Assembly (NCBI GenBank): GCA_964428055.1
Contig: CAYRWM010000019.1
Location: 1 to 37,031 of the forward strand
From: CAYRWM01 sp964428055
GTDB taxonomy: Bacteria > Bacillota > Clostridia > Christensenellales > Christensenellaceae
Length of the DNA stretch: 37,031 nt
Direction of reading: 5' to 3'
Part shown: positions 1-9,036 of the stretch, in pieces
Numbering within the stretch: the first letter of the stretch is position 1
Layout of the letters: each line of letters opens with the position of its first letter
The notes under the pieces: model-generated
The model's input: the letters and a program-made list of their open reading frames with translations, nothing else
The model's database searches: none
What the model was told of the DNA's origin: nothing
Program-made: the position numbers and the translations under genes

Positions 1-8
1 CATAACAA

Positions 9-46
9 AACCCCTTTCGTTAGATTTGTGTCTAACAAAAGGGGTT
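9..46 (-). terminator. Intrinsic terminator of rpmB
   Basis: A 16-bp inverted repeat (9-24 with 31-46, one non-Watson-Crick position, 6-nt loop) lies 38 bases past the rpmB stop codon. Read on the minus strand it is followed by TTTTGTTATG, which fits a rho-independent terminator. Confidence 0.85.
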
Positions 47-84
47 CACTTCATTTTAACTCGGTCCTTTTTGTAATCATAAGA

Positions 85-276
85 TTATATGTATCTTTCT
101 ACTTTACCAGATCTAAGGCAACGGGTGCATACATACTTTCTTTTGGGTGTTCCGTTCTCAAGTACTCTAACTCTCTGAACGTTAGGAGCCCATATTCTCT
201 TTGATTTTATATTAGAATGGCTCACCTTGTTACCCGATGAAACACCCTTTCCACAGATTTCACAATACTTAGCCAT
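85..276 (-). CDS. rpmB: 50S ribosomal protein L28
   Basis: This 63-residue protein is bL28, a structural protein of the large ribosomal subunit. The family signature is clear: the N-terminal CEICGKG, the central HSN.KSKRIWAPN.QRV block, and the C-terminal KYVCTRCLRSGKV. Four cysteines (two CxxC pairs) are kept, so this is the zinc-binding form of L28. The length is normal. A GGAGG site lies seven bases before the ATG on the minus strand. The gene is a single transcription unit closed by the hairpin at 9-46 and diverges from the yloU-fakA-recG operon, a conserved Firmicute arrangement. Confidence 0.97.
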   Translation of the reverse strand: MAKYCEICGKGVSSGNKVSHSNIKSKRIWAPNVQRVRVLENGTPKRKYVCTRCLRSGKVERYI

Positions 277-317
277 TTTGTACCTCCAAAATACTTTACC
301 AATAATGCAACATTAAT

Positions 318-369
318 ATACTATCAAATATGTTTTTGATTTGCAAGAGATATTTTTATAGTATATAAT
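318..369. promoter_or_regulatory. Divergent rpmB/yloU promoters sharing one -35 hexamer
   Basis: Plus strand: TTGCAA (341-346), 17-bp spacer, TATAAT (364-369), leading to yloU. Minus strand: the same TTGCAA, which is its own reverse complement, then a 17-bp spacer and TAGTAT (318-323 on the complement), leading to rpmB. The plus-strand promoter is convincing; the minus-strand -10 is weaker and other AT-rich boxes lie nearby. Confidence 0.5.
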
Positions 370-409
370 CAATTACGTATAGAAAAAAACCAATATGGAG
401 GATGGATAT

Positions 410-763
410 ATGGCTGCTGTTTTAGATACACCAATGGGCTTGATTACCTATACAGATGAGATAATCGCAAAGATCGCTGGTCTAAGAGCGATCGAGTGCT
501 ATGGTATTGTCGGTATGGCTAGTATTAATGCTTCAGATGGTATAGGTACTCTTCTTAAAAGAGAAAACCTAAAGAAAGGTGTCAAGGTAAAATCAAACGG
601 CACTGATAATGTTATTGTGGAGTTGTATGTTATCGTTAAATATGGTTTATCGATTTCAGTTGTAGCAAAGAATATTATTGATACAGTTAAATATGGTGTT
701 GAGAAAGCAACGGGGTTAAATGTCAAAGAAGTCAATATCATCGTTCAGGGTATAAAAATCTGA
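410..763 (+). CDS. Asp23/Gls24 family protein (YloU-like)
   Basis: A 117-residue Asp23/Gls24-domain protein. The pattern G.I.YTDEIIAKIAGL.A.E.YGI.GMA near the start and the C-terminal TGL.VKEVNI.VQGI are typical of the family. Members are linked to envelope stress and, in staphylococci, to the membrane; YloU itself has no settled function. An in-frame ATG exists at 395, but its first bases contain the ribosome site GGAGGA (397-402) for the ATG at 410, seven bases away, so 410 is chosen. It is first in an apparent yloU-fakA-recG operon, 22 bases before fakA. This order is conserved in Firmicutes. Confidence 0.9.
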   Translation: MAAVLDTPMGLITYTDEIIAKIAGLRAIECYGIVGMASINASDGIGTLLKRENLKKGVKVKSNGTDNVIVELYVIVKYGLSISVVAKNIIDTVKYGVEKATGLNVKEVNIIVQGIKI

Positions 764-785
764 TTGTCGAAGGAGGCACAAGGAT

Positions 786-2420
786 TTGAGTTCAAAACTT
801 TCAGGCTCAATGCTTTCTGAGATGGTAATAATGTCAGCTGCCTTACTTGAAAAAAATAAGGAAAAGCTGAATGCATTAAATGTTTTTCCTGTCCCGGACG
901 GCGATACCGGTACGAATATGTCACTCACCATGCTTGCTGCTGCAAAAGAAGTTAACAGTGTCGATGAAAAAGATTTCGTTGCAGTAGCTGACGCTCTCAG
1001 CATTGGTGCTCTTAAAGGAGCTAGAGGAAATTCCGGCGTTATTCTTTCACAGATATGGCGCGGATTTTGTGATGTAATAAAAAAGTGTGATACGGGTATT
1101 GATCAGAAAGATTTAGCTGAATCCATAGCAAATGGTGTTGAATGCGCTTATAAAGCTATAATGAAACCTAAAGAAGGCACTATACTTACTGTTGCTAAAA
1201 GTTTAGAGACAAGTGCTGAAGAGTCTGCTGATAAGGGACTAAGTTTTGATGAAATGCTCAATGAGATGATAGAGCAGGCTGAGGATACTCTTAAAAAGAC
1301 TCCGGAGATGTTACCAGTATTAAAAGAAGCAGGTGTTGTTGATGCTGGAGGCGCCGGTCTTCTTATTATCATTAAAGGATTCAAGATGGTCCTTGATGGC
1401 AACACTATTGATGATACTGATCTTTCATTAGATTATGATGATGATGTCGGGATTCGTTCTGATGTTGCTATAAATGAAGATATTGAGTTTGGATATTGTA
1501 CCGAATTTTTCATTAAGAATTTAAATGATTTCGTTGAAGAAAGAGATATAGAGAATTTCAGAAATGAATTATCTAAGCTTGGTGACAGTTTAATTGTTGT
1601 CGGTGATTTAAATCTTGTAAAAGTTCATGTCCATACAAATGACCCTGGTATCGTTCTGCAGCATGCACTTACACTTGGTATGCTTTCAAAGATTAAAATT
1701 GATAATATGAGAGAGCAACACAGGGAGCTTAGTGATAACGGTGATATTGTAATGCCTGTCACTAAAGACATTGCTGTAGTTTCTGTAGTAGCTGGTGACG
1801 GATTAAAAAAGGTATTTGAAGATTGCGCAGTTGATGGTTTTGTAGAGGGCGGTCAGACTATGAATCCATCAACCGATGATATATTAAAGGCAATTAAAAA
1901 TGCTCCTTCTGTTAATGTAATAGTTCTTCCAAATAATAAGAATATCATCCTTGCAGCGGAACAGGCTGCAAATCTTTCAAGTAAGAACGTCTCTGTAATT
2001 CCTTCAACAACAATTCCGCAAGGTATATCAGCTATGCTGAATTATAATTCTACGGATTCTGTTGAAGAAAATGTAGAGAATATGAATGAAGCTATTAAAC
2101 TTGTTAAGAGTGGACAGGTTACATATGCTGTGAGAGATACATCTCTTAATGGCATGAAAATAAATAAGGATGATAAAATCGGTATTTGCGACGGACAGAT
2201 TCTTTCTAGCGGAACGGAACTTAATGCTGTTGCTCTGGATCTTATTAAAAATATGATTGATGAGGATTCAGTTGTTGTTTCGATCTATTATGGTGAGGAT
2301 ATTTCAGAAGAATATGCCGAAGAACTTAAAGAAAGTGTTTCTGAACTAGCTGATTGGGTTGATATTGAATTGACTTACGGCGGTCAGGCTGTATACAGTT
2401 ATATAATTTCAGTCGAATAG
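786..2420 (+). CDS. fakA: Fatty acid kinase catalytic subunit FakA (DhaL/YloV family)
   Basis: FakA phosphorylates fatty acids bound to a FakB (DegV-family) partner, feeding exogenous or recycled fatty acids into phospholipid synthesis; no fakB gene is in this window. The N-terminal DhaL kinase domain (about residues 10-200) carries NVFPVPDGDTGTNM for Mg-ATP, GARGNSGVILSQ and DAGGAGL. The remainder matches the long YloV C-terminal region, with the usual DxxGIC.GQ.L..G motif near residue 470. Its 544 residues are family length. The start is TTG at 786, with AGGAGG at 771-776 nine bases upstream. It is cytosolic and lies between yloU and recG, from which it is separated by a single base. Confidence 0.92.
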   Translation: MSSKLSGSMLSEMVIMSAALLEKNKEKLNALNVFPVPDGDTGTNMSLTMLAAAKEVNSVDEKDFVAVADALSIGALKGARGNSGVILSQIWRGFCDVIKKCDTGIDQKDLAESIANGVECAYKAIMKPKEGTILTVAKSLETSAEESADKGLSFDEMLNEMIEQAEDTLKKTPEMLPVLKEAGVVDAGGAGLLIIIKGFKMVLDGNTIDDTDLSLDYDDDVGIRSDVAINEDIEFGYCTEFFIKNLNDFVEERDIENFRNELSKLGDSLIVVGDLNLVKVHVHTNDPGIVLQHALTLGMLSKIKIDNMREQHRELSDNGDIVMPVTKDIAVVSVVAGDGLKKVFEDCAVDGFVEGGQTMNPSTDDILKAIKNAPSVNVIVLPNNKNIILAAEQAANLSSKNVSVIPSTTIPQGISAMLNYNSTDSVEENVENMNEAIKLVKSGQVTYAVRDTSLNGMKINKDDKIGICDGQILSSGTELNAVALDLIKNMIDEDSVVVSIYYGEDISEEYAEELKESVSELADWVDIELTYGGQAVYSYIISVE

Positions 2421-2421
2421 A

Positions 2422-4425
2422 ATGCTCATGAATGTTTATGATTCTGTCCTGGCTGTTAAAGGGGTAGGCGCCAAAAGCTTATCCCTTTTTGAAAAGTTAG
2501 GTATATTTACAGTAAAAGATCTATTATATTATTTCCCGTATTCATATAGAGACTATTCGGAACTATCTCATGTTATATCAATATCTGAAAATGAGTATGG
2601 TTTTTTTAGAATAGTTTCGTCTGAAAAGCCAAGATATTCCAGATTAAAAGGAAGTCTATCCAAGACAGAGTTTTATGGTACTGATGACGGTTTGCCAGTT
2701 AAGATAGTATATTTCAATAGAGATTATTTAAGGCATAGTATTTATGAGGATACGGTCTTATATATATATGGGAAAAAACAGATTGTAAGAAATGAAATAG
2801 AGATTATAGCTTCAGATATCTTTTTGAAGCGTCCGTATGAATTTGAGCCTGTATACAGGACAACTAAAGGATTACCACAATCGAGAATTAAAAAAGCAAT
2901 TCAAGGCGCCTTGTCTGATACATATATAAAGGAAGAGTATTCAAAAGAATTTAGATCTGAGTTTTCACTTTTAGGTATTAAAGATGCTATTGATAATATG
3001 CATATACCTAAAGACAGGTCTGTCCTTCTTGACGCTAAGAGACGAATTACATTTGATGAGCAGATAAGAATGAATTATATCCTTGATAAACTGGATATAT
3101 CTTCTGTTTCACTAAATACATCACCTATGGTTTGTTATGGATTAATTGATCTTTTTAGAAAGAAAATACCATTTGATCTTACTTCAGACCAGATAAATGT
3201 AATGAAAGAAATTGAAAATGATTTATCTGGCAAATATATGATGAACCGGCTTCTTCAGGGAGATGTAGGATGTGGAAAAACGATTGTTGCTTTTTATGCC
3301 GCCTTCTGTTCGCTTCAGAACGGTTATCAGACCGCATTAATGGCACCCACCGAAGTTCTTGCCAATCAGCATTATGTGAATGCTTTGAAATACTTTAATG
3401 AGAATGAAATAGCTTTGATTACTGGTTCAACAAAAGGTAAGGCTGGAATAAAGAAAAGAATTAAGGATGGCGATGTAAAGTTAATTATAGGAACGCATGC
3501 ACTTTTGTTTGGAGTAGAGTATAGGAATCTAGGTCTTATTATTACCGATGAACAGCATAAATTCGGTGTTAAACAAAGATCAAGATTGTCAAATGGTGAA
3601 GATGTTCATTCTCTTATTCTTTCTGCTACTCCAATCCCAAGATCTCTTGCTCTTGTTCTTTATGGTAAATCAAAATTATCTGTAATTAAAGAACTGCCTA
3701 AAGGTCGTATTCCGACTAAAACTTATATTGTGCCATTATTTAAGGACGCAGATATGCTTGAATATATTAGAAGTATGCTTCAAAATGGTGATCAGGCATA
3801 TGTTGTCTGTCCAGTAATTAATAATAATGATGATTTAGAATCGGTTGAAACAACTTATGATTCTCTAAAAAAAGTATTTAGTGAATACAAAGTAGAATAT
3901 CTGCACGGAAAGATGTCCAGTGAAGAGAAAAGCATTACTATTAATAAGTTTCATGAGGGCAAAATTAATATCCTTATTTCAACTACAGTAATTGAAGTTG
4001 GCATTGATGTACCAAATGCAAATATTATGTGCATATATAATGCTGACAGATTTGGCCTATCTCAACTTCATCAGCTTCGAGGAAGAATAGGGAGAGGGCA
4101 CAGCAAATCCTGTTGTTTTATGGTTACAGGTAATAAAAAGGCTATGGAGAGACTGAATATTCTTTCTAAGACTGATGATGGTTTTGAAATTGCACAAAAA
4201 GACCTCGAGTTAAGGGGCAGTGGTGATCTATATGGTATTAGACAACATGGTTTTGTCTTCTTTGATACTAAAAACATCATAGATAATCATGATTTGTTTG
4301 AAGAAACCAGAAGAATACTTGATCTCATGACTACTACAGGTGTATATGCAGAAGAGTATAATTATATAGTTTCTTCTGCTGAAGAGCAGTATGAGAATAA
4401 CTATATAGATATTGTAATGAACTGA
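2422..4425 (+). CDS. recG: ATP-dependent DNA helicase RecG
   Basis: RecG remodels stalled replication forks and branch-migrates Holliday junctions. The N-terminal wedge/OB region starts with V.GVGAKS..LF.KLGI.TV.DLLYYFP. The helicase core has Walker A GDVGCGKT (about residue 280), DEQH (about 377), SATPIPR, and motif VI QLRGRIGRG (about 553). The C-terminal DLELRGSGDLYGIRQHG is diagnostic. Length (667) is normal. The ATG follows the fakA stop by one base with no clear Shine-Dalgarno site, so translation is probably coupled to fakA; a second in-frame ATG sits at 2428. It works alongside the RuvABC products encoded at 22.5-24.7 kb, but they are not co-transcribed. Confidence 0.97.
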   Translation: MLMNVYDSVLAVKGVGAKSLSLFEKLGIFTVKDLLYYFPYSYRDYSELSHVISISENEYGFFRIVSSEKPRYSRLKGSLSKTEFYGTDDGLPVKIVYFNRDYLRHSIYEDTVLYIYGKKQIVRNEIEIIASDIFLKRPYEFEPVYRTTKGLPQSRIKKAIQGALSDTYIKEEYSKEFRSEFSLLGIKDAIDNMHIPKDRSVLLDAKRRITFDEQIRMNYILDKLDISSVSLNTSPMVCYGLIDLFRKKIPFDLTSDQINVMKEIENDLSGKYMMNRLLQGDVGCGKTIVAFYAAFCSLQNGYQTALMAPTEVLANQHYVNALKYFNENEIALITGSTKGKAGIKKRIKDGDVKLIIGTHALLFGVEYRNLGLIITDEQHKFGVKQRSRLSNGEDVHSLILSATPIPRSLALVLYGKSKLSVIKELPKGRIPTKTYIVPLFKDADMLEYIRSMLQNGDQAYVVCPVINNNDDLESVETTYDSLKKVFSEYKVEYLHGKMSSEEKSITINKFHEGKINILISTTVIEVGIDVPNANIMCIYNADRFGLSQLHQLRGRIGRGHSKSCCFMVTGNKKAMERLNILSKTDDGFEIAQKDLELRGSGDLYGIRQHGFVFFDTKNIIDNHDLFEETRRILDLMTTTGVYAEEYNYIVSSAEEQYENNYIDIVMN

Positions 4426-4447
4426 TTATCATAGCTGCTATCTTTAA

Positions 4448-4476
4448 TTGACGATGTTTTCAAAAAGTAATAAAAT
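4448..4476 (+). promoter_or_regulatory. Sigma-A-type promoter of the two-component operon
   Basis: TTGACG (4448-4453), a 17-bp spacer, and TAAAAT (4471-4476). It lies 38 bases before the response-regulator ATG and just past the recG stop, so the regulator operon can be expressed independently of recG. Confidence 0.7.
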
Positions 4477-4514
4477 GAATATACAGTGTTCACACATTTC
4501 CCAAGGAGTTCAGT

Positions 4515-5201
4515 ATGTCAAAAAAAATATTGATTGTTGATGATGAACAAAACCTTGTAAAAGGTATTCGTTTTAATCTTGAACATCAGGAAGATTACTC
4601 TATCGATACCGCTTATGATGGTCAGGAAGCGCTGGATAAATTTGAAGCTAACGACTATGATCTTATATTATTAGATCTTATGCTTCCTAAAATTGACGGT
4701 TTCGATGTATGTCAGAGAATACGTAATGTCAGTGATGTTCCGATAATCATGCTTACAGCCAAGGGTGATGACATGGACAAGATAATGGGCCTTGAGTATG
4801 GTGCTGATGATTATATGACCAAGCCTTTTAATATGCTTGAGCTCAAAGCAAGGATTAAGAATATATTTAGAAGAACCGGTGGAAACAAAAACGAGAGCGA
4901 GAGTGTATTATATAAATCTGGAGAGTTGACGGTCAATACACAGAACAGAAGTGTGGAAATCAATGATGTCGAGATCAATCTAACTGCTAAGGAATTTGAT
5001 CTGCTTCTTTTGTTTATTTCAAATAAAGGTAAAGTATTTACCCGCGAAGCCTTGTCAGAAGCAATATGGAAGCACGTAGGGGATATAAGAACAGTTGATG
5101 TTCATATCAGAAGGCTCAGAGAAAAGATTGAAGCTGACCCGGCAAAACCTGAATATATAATGACAAAATGGGGCGTAGGTTACTATTTTGCGAACAAATA
5201 G
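4515..5201 (+). CDS. OmpR/PhoB-family response regulator
   Basis: A 228-residue two-component regulator. The receiver domain (1-120) shows acidic pocket D9-D10-E11, phospho-acceptor D54 in LLDLMLP, the conserved Thr in MLTAKGDD, and Lys in the MTKPF loop. The C-terminal winged helix (about 130-228) has LTAKEFDLLLLF and the recognition region RTVDVHIRRLREKIE. It should be phosphorylated by the histidine kinase encoded next and bind DNA as a dimer. AAGGAG precedes the ATG. Its closest recognisable relatives are WalR/PhoP/MtrA-type regulators, which cannot be separated by eye. Regulated targets are not visible; the downstream lipoproteins are obvious candidates. Confidence 0.92.
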   Translation: MSKKILIVDDEQNLVKGIRFNLEHQEDYSIDTAYDGQEALDKFEANDYDLILLDLMLPKIDGFDVCQRIRNVSDVPIIMLTAKGDDMDKIMGLEYGADDYMTKPFNMLELKARIKNIFRRTGGNKNESESVLYKSGELTVNTQNRSVEINDVEINLTAKEFDLLLLFISNKGKVFTREALSEAIWKHVGDIRTVDVHIRRLREKIEADPAKPEYIMTKWGVGYYFANK

Positions 5202-6645
5202 GCTCTTTCATTCTATACGATTTCGTTTCGTTATAATTTATCTTATTCTTTCAGGCATTATACTTGGTGTTATAATGCTTACTTTTTTTTCGATGTTTGA
5301 AAACTATATAGTAAATGAGAGAATTCAGCAGGAAATCACTGAGCTTAACAGTGTTACTGTTCGTGTTGCCTCTTCTATTGAATCCTCTGACTCTGCAACA
5401 CTCTATAATACCCTTGATGATTTTGGTAATCAGTATGGTGGCAGATGGATTGTAATGAACAATTCAGCGATAGTTATTGCTGATAGTTTTTCTAGCATGA
5501 ATGGTGTCCGTATAGATAATACTGAAGTTAAAGATGTTCTAATTAATAAAAAGTCTCTGTCTTATGGTTATCATAGAGTTATGACTGGACAGAATAACAA
5601 GCAGGTAAATTGGAGTGTATACTATGTTTCAGCCGTCAGAGCCAATGGCCGTAATATAGGTATGCTATTAAGATCGTCAAGTATTCAGGATATAGTTGAT
5701 ATCTTAAACTCTATGAGTATGACTGTCCTTTGGGTATTCTTATATAGTTTTATTGCGATAGTTGTTGCAACAATTGTATCTACAAATATTATTATAAACC
5801 CCATTAAAAAACTAAATCGTACTGCTAATAAGATATCTGCCGGTGATTTGTCTCAAAGGGTTAACGTGACAGGCAGCAGTGAGATTTCCGAATTCGGTAA
5901 TACTTTCAATATGATGTGCGATGCTATTCAGGATATAGATAAGCAGAGAAGTGAATTTGTGTCTAATGCATCACATGAACTAAAGACCCCCTTGGCATCG
6001 ATGAAAATACTTGTTGAATCACTTCTTTATCAAGACAATGTAGATGAAAAGTATTACAAAGAGTTTCTATCTGATATTAATAATGAGATTGACAGACTTA
6101 CTAATCTTGTTAATGATTTGCTATTACTTTCAAAAATGGATGGAAACAATGCAGTGTTGAACATATCTAAGACAAGCATAAACACTGTAATTGAAGAAGT
6201 AATAAATTCTCTTAAACCATTAGCTAACGAAAAAGGTGTGCCAATTAATTATAATTATAAGGAACCGGTCTACATAGAATGTGATAAGCCGAAAATATTT
6301 CAGGCGCTTTATAATATTGTAAATAATGCAATTAAATACTCCAGTGAAGGGGAGAGCGTAGATATTGATTTTCTACGGAATGGAAATAATATAGAAATCA
6401 GTGTTACTGACCACGGTGTTGGCATGACTGATGATCAGCTTCCTCTAATTTTTGAGCGTTTTTACAGAGTGGATAAAGATAGAGCAAGAGAAACAGGTGG
6501 CAGTGGACTTGGTCTACATATTGTGCGCAGGATAGCTCTGCTCCATAAGGGTAATATAACAGTTGAAAGTAAAAAGGGAGAGGGGTCAAGGTTTACTCTC
6601 ATACTTCCAATTACAATTAGTTCATCTGTTTCGTCTGACGATTAA
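5188..6645 (+). CDS. Membrane sensor histidine kinase (HAMP-HisKA-HATPase)
   Basis: A 485-residue kinase partner of the preceding regulator. TM1 spans about residues 12-36 and TM2 about 177-201, enclosing an extracellular sensor region of about 140 residues. A HAMP linker follows (about 202-254), then the H box SHELKTPLASM with phospho-acceptor H263, the N box YNIVNNAIKYS (about 375-390), the DHGVGM G1 box, an F box (FERFYRVD) and G2 GGSGLGLHI. All catalytic boxes are intact and there is no PAS domain. The start is TTG at 5188, inside the regulator's 3' end (14-base overlap), so translation is coupled. The length suits HAMP kinases such as MtrB/PhoR/ResE. The sensed signal is unknown. Confidence 0.92.
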   Translation: MRTNRLFHSIRFRFVIIYLILSGIILGVIMLTFFSMFENYIVNERIQQEITELNSVTVRVASSIESSDSATLYNTLDDFGNQYGGRWIVMNNSAIVIADSFSSMNGVRIDNTEVKDVLINKKSLSYGYHRVMTGQNNKQVNWSVYYVSAVRANGRNIGMLLRSSSIQDIVDILNSMSMTVLWVFLYSFIAIVVATIVSTNIIINPIKKLNRTANKISAGDLSQRVNVTGSSEISEFGNTFNMMCDAIQDIDKQRSEFVSNASHELKTPLASMKILVESLLYQDNVDEKYYKEFLSDINNEIDRLTNLVNDLLLLSKMDGNNAVLNISKTSINTVIEEVINSLKPLANEKGVPINYNYKEPVYIECDKPKIFQALYNIVNNAIKYSSEGESVDIDFLRNGNNIEISVTDHGVGMTDDQLPLIFERFYRVDKDRARETGGSGLGLHIVRRIALLHKGNITVESKKGEGSRFTLILPITISSSVSSDD

Positions 6646-6657
6646 GGAGAATCATAA

Positions 6658-7620
6658 ATGAAAAGGATTATACTTATATTTATCATAATTGTTCTGTCAA
6701 TTAGTTTGGTGTCTTGTACTGGATTTGTTATTCATGAGCTTGACGGAGTTGATAATATGAATGACATGGATGAGATTAGTCCTGTTCCCGAATACAGCAT
6801 GAGTGCCTCTTCTTCTGTAAATCTATATTATGGTTATCTAGATGAACAATTTTTGGTTTGTGATACACGTGAGATAAAGCTTGATGAGAATGAGGAGGGC
6901 GAATATCAGATTATAGATCAACTCATAAAGGGCCCTAAAGAGTCTAATTCGTCACTTACTACTCTTATTAATACAAATACCAATATTATCGATATTTCGG
7001 ATAACGACAATTATCTTTTTATTACACTCAGTAATGATTTTCTGAGTGCTCCTGAGGACTTCAGAAATTCTGGTATGAAAGAGAACGTGAGACGTTATCT
7101 TGCTTTCTATTCTATAGTAAACACTATAGTTGAATATAGCAATTATGATTATGTCCAGATATTCATAGACCGGGATGGTACCGGATCAGGTTCTCCTATA
7201 ACAAATGAAGAATGCGGGCTTTCAGGTGAGGAATCAATTGAACCTAAGGGCAGAAACGGCAGTATTATATTGAATGAGGAGAATACAATGAGAGAAGTAA
7301 TGAACTCTCTTGAATCAAAAGACTGGAGTCGTCTTTATGATTTTATAGCATATAAAGATTCGGACGGCAGTGACAGGCCTGCATTTTCAGATTTCAGGAA
7401 CTCTATTACAGCCGATAATGTATCTATATCGGATAGTTCTGTTTTAAGCAGTGCATGGCCTACTGATGGACTGCATAATAAAGTATTTGTTGATTTTACA
7501 GTAGCGACTGACAATACTCAGCCTACTGCTAAAAGCGATGTTTCTGTTGAAGTTGTGAGAGAGCGTTCTCTATGGAAGATCACATATAGTGAATTTTTGG
7601 AGACTTTTATTAATAATTGA
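6658..7620 (+). CDS. GerMN-domain lipoprotein
   Basis: A 320-residue predicted lipoprotein: an N-terminal hydrophobic stretch ends in lipobox LVSC with C20 as the lipidated residue. Residues about 55-180 match a GerMN domain: a start like LYYGYLDEQFLVCDTREI, the helix motif QLIKGPKES, and a strand plus C-terminal helix ending in VQIFID. The remaining 120 residues form a second, unassigned domain, possibly NTF2-like (the W and the closing WKITYSEF fit). AAGGAG stands before the ATG, 12 bases after the kinase stop. GerMN domains occur in spore germination protein GerM and actinobacterial LpqB. The position after a kinase suggests envelope sensing or a kinase-accessory role; that is inference. 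Confidence 0.8.
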   Translation: MKRIILIFIIIVLSISLVSCTGFVIHELDGVDNMNDMDEISPVPEYSMSASSSVNLYYGYLDEQFLVCDTREIKLDENEEGEYQIIDQLIKGPKESNSSLTTLINTNTNIIDISDNDNYLFITLSNDFLSAPEDFRNSGMKENVRRYLAFYSIVNTIVEYSNYDYVQIFIDRDGTGSGSPITNEECGLSGEESIEPKGRNGSIILNEENTMREVMNSLESKDWSRLYDFIAYKDSDGSDRPAFSDFRNSITADNVSISDSSVLSSAWPTDGLHNKVFVDFTVATDNTQPTAKSDVSVEVVRERSLWKITYSEFLETFINN

Positions 7621-7630
7621 TGGTATTAAG

Positions 7631-9022
7631 ATGCGAAGATTAATAGTTCTTTTACTGGTTATAATTATATTTTTTACTGCATGTTCGTCAGAAGCAAACA
7701 GTAATGAATCTTCAATTGATTATTTTGAGGGTTTGCATCAGGAGATTGATCTTGAGCCAAACCTTGAGAATAATGTTTCATTATATTTCCTTTCTAAGGA
7801 CAGTGAGAAATTAGTCGTTGAAACCAGGACTATAGCATTTAACCAGCAGTCTAAGAGTGAATATGATGTGATTAATACACTGCTTGCAGGACCAGAGGAT
7901 TCCCATCTGGCGGGATTCGATGATTCATACTCTCTTGAATCTATTGAAATACTAAATAACCTTGCGAATATATATATAAGGTGTAGCGATGATTCAATAA
8001 CCGAGAGAGATAATTTTATTCTTGCAATGGCACTAACTAATACGATTTCTGACTACTCAGGTGTAAACTATGTTAATGTTCTAATTAATGAGCATGCATT
8101 AAGTATCAATGGTGATCCTGTGGGTGTAATGGTAAAAAATAAAAACGATATTAATGAAGAATTAGCCAAGCAACAACAGAATGCAGCTAATAAAGAGTTC
8201 TTAACAGCACTTTATTATTTGGATACATCTTCAGAGTATATAGTTCCAGAAGTAAGAAATATAAAATATGGTAGCAGTGATTATGCAAGTGAAATCATTT
8301 TTGAGCTCGCTAAGGGGCCACAGGAAGCTTATATGTATAACGGTTCTGTTGAGTCATCACTTCGTACTGCCAGTAACAGTTATTTAATTGAAAATGATAT
8401 CACAGGCGGGAATATACTATCTGTGGATTTAAATAAATCTCCGCTTATTTATAATGATGAAAGCAACCTTTCTGTAGCTGCAATTTGTAATTCTCTTTGT
8501 AGTTTCATACCTGATCTCAATGGTATAAGGCTTTCAATCAATGGACATGAGCTTAACTATGTTGTTTATAGAAGAACACAATTCAAAAACCTGATTGGTG
8601 CTGATATGCAATTATATTTTGCTGATCAGAATGGTATGTTAAGAAGTGTTTCCAAGACAGTGCCTCAGTCAGAAACAAATATGCCGATATATGTGATCTA
8701 CGAACTAATGTCTGGTGCGGGTGGTTCTGATTCGAATGCAATAGACGTATTCCCGGATGATGTCAACGAATCTGATGTTAAAAACGCTTATTTTGCAGGT
8801 GATACAATCGTCGTGAACTGGAGGAGGAGTATGCTTGATAAAGTTTCGGGCCTTACTGAGAATCAAGAGAGGCTTATGGTATACTCCATAGTGAATTCAC
8901 TTACAAGTCTTAAGAATGTCAGAAGAGTTCAGTTTCTTATTGAGGGCGAGAGAGTTGAGTCGTTTGGTGGAAGAATAAACATTATTGATCCACTTTTAAG
9001 TAACCCAGGTCTTGTTAGATAA
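7631..9022 (+). CDS. Lipoprotein with three tandem GerMN-like domains
   Basis: The start is placed at ATG 7631, giving MRRLIVLLL and a lipobox-like FTAC (C18); an upstream in-frame ATG at 7589 lies inside the previous gene and would bury the signal peptide. The 463-residue protein looks like three GerMN repeats, about residues 45-160, 185-320 and 325-450. Each opens with a strand like LYF.....L..E.R.I, has a helix ending LL.GP.ED, LAKGPQEA or LMSGAGG, and closes with a strand ending V.INEH, LSINGH or FLIEGE. The third repeat has lost the GP pair. The -3 lipobox Phe is unusual. It lies 10 bases after the first GerMN gene. Function is unknown. Confidence 0.75.
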   Translation: MRRLIVLLLVIIIFFTACSSEANSNESSIDYFEGLHQEIDLEPNLENNVSLYFLSKDSEKLVVETRTIAFNQQSKSEYDVINTLLAGPEDSHLAGFDDSYSLESIEILNNLANIYIRCSDDSITERDNFILAMALTNTISDYSGVNYVNVLINEHALSINGDPVGVMVKNKNDINEELAKQQQNAANKEFLTALYYLDTSSEYIVPEVRNIKYGSSDYASEIIFELAKGPQEAYMYNGSVESSLRTASNSYLIENDITGGNILSVDLNKSPLIYNDESNLSVAAICNSLCSFIPDLNGIRLSINGHELNYVVYRRTQFKNLIGADMQLYFADQNGMLRSVSKTVPQSETNMPIYVIYELMSGAGGSDSNAIDVFPDDVNESDVKNAYFAGDTIVVNWRRSMLDKVSGLTENQERLMVYSIVNSLTSLKNVRRVQFLIEGERVESFGGRINIIDPLLSNPGLVR

Positions 9023-9036
9023 ATTGGCTGAATAAA

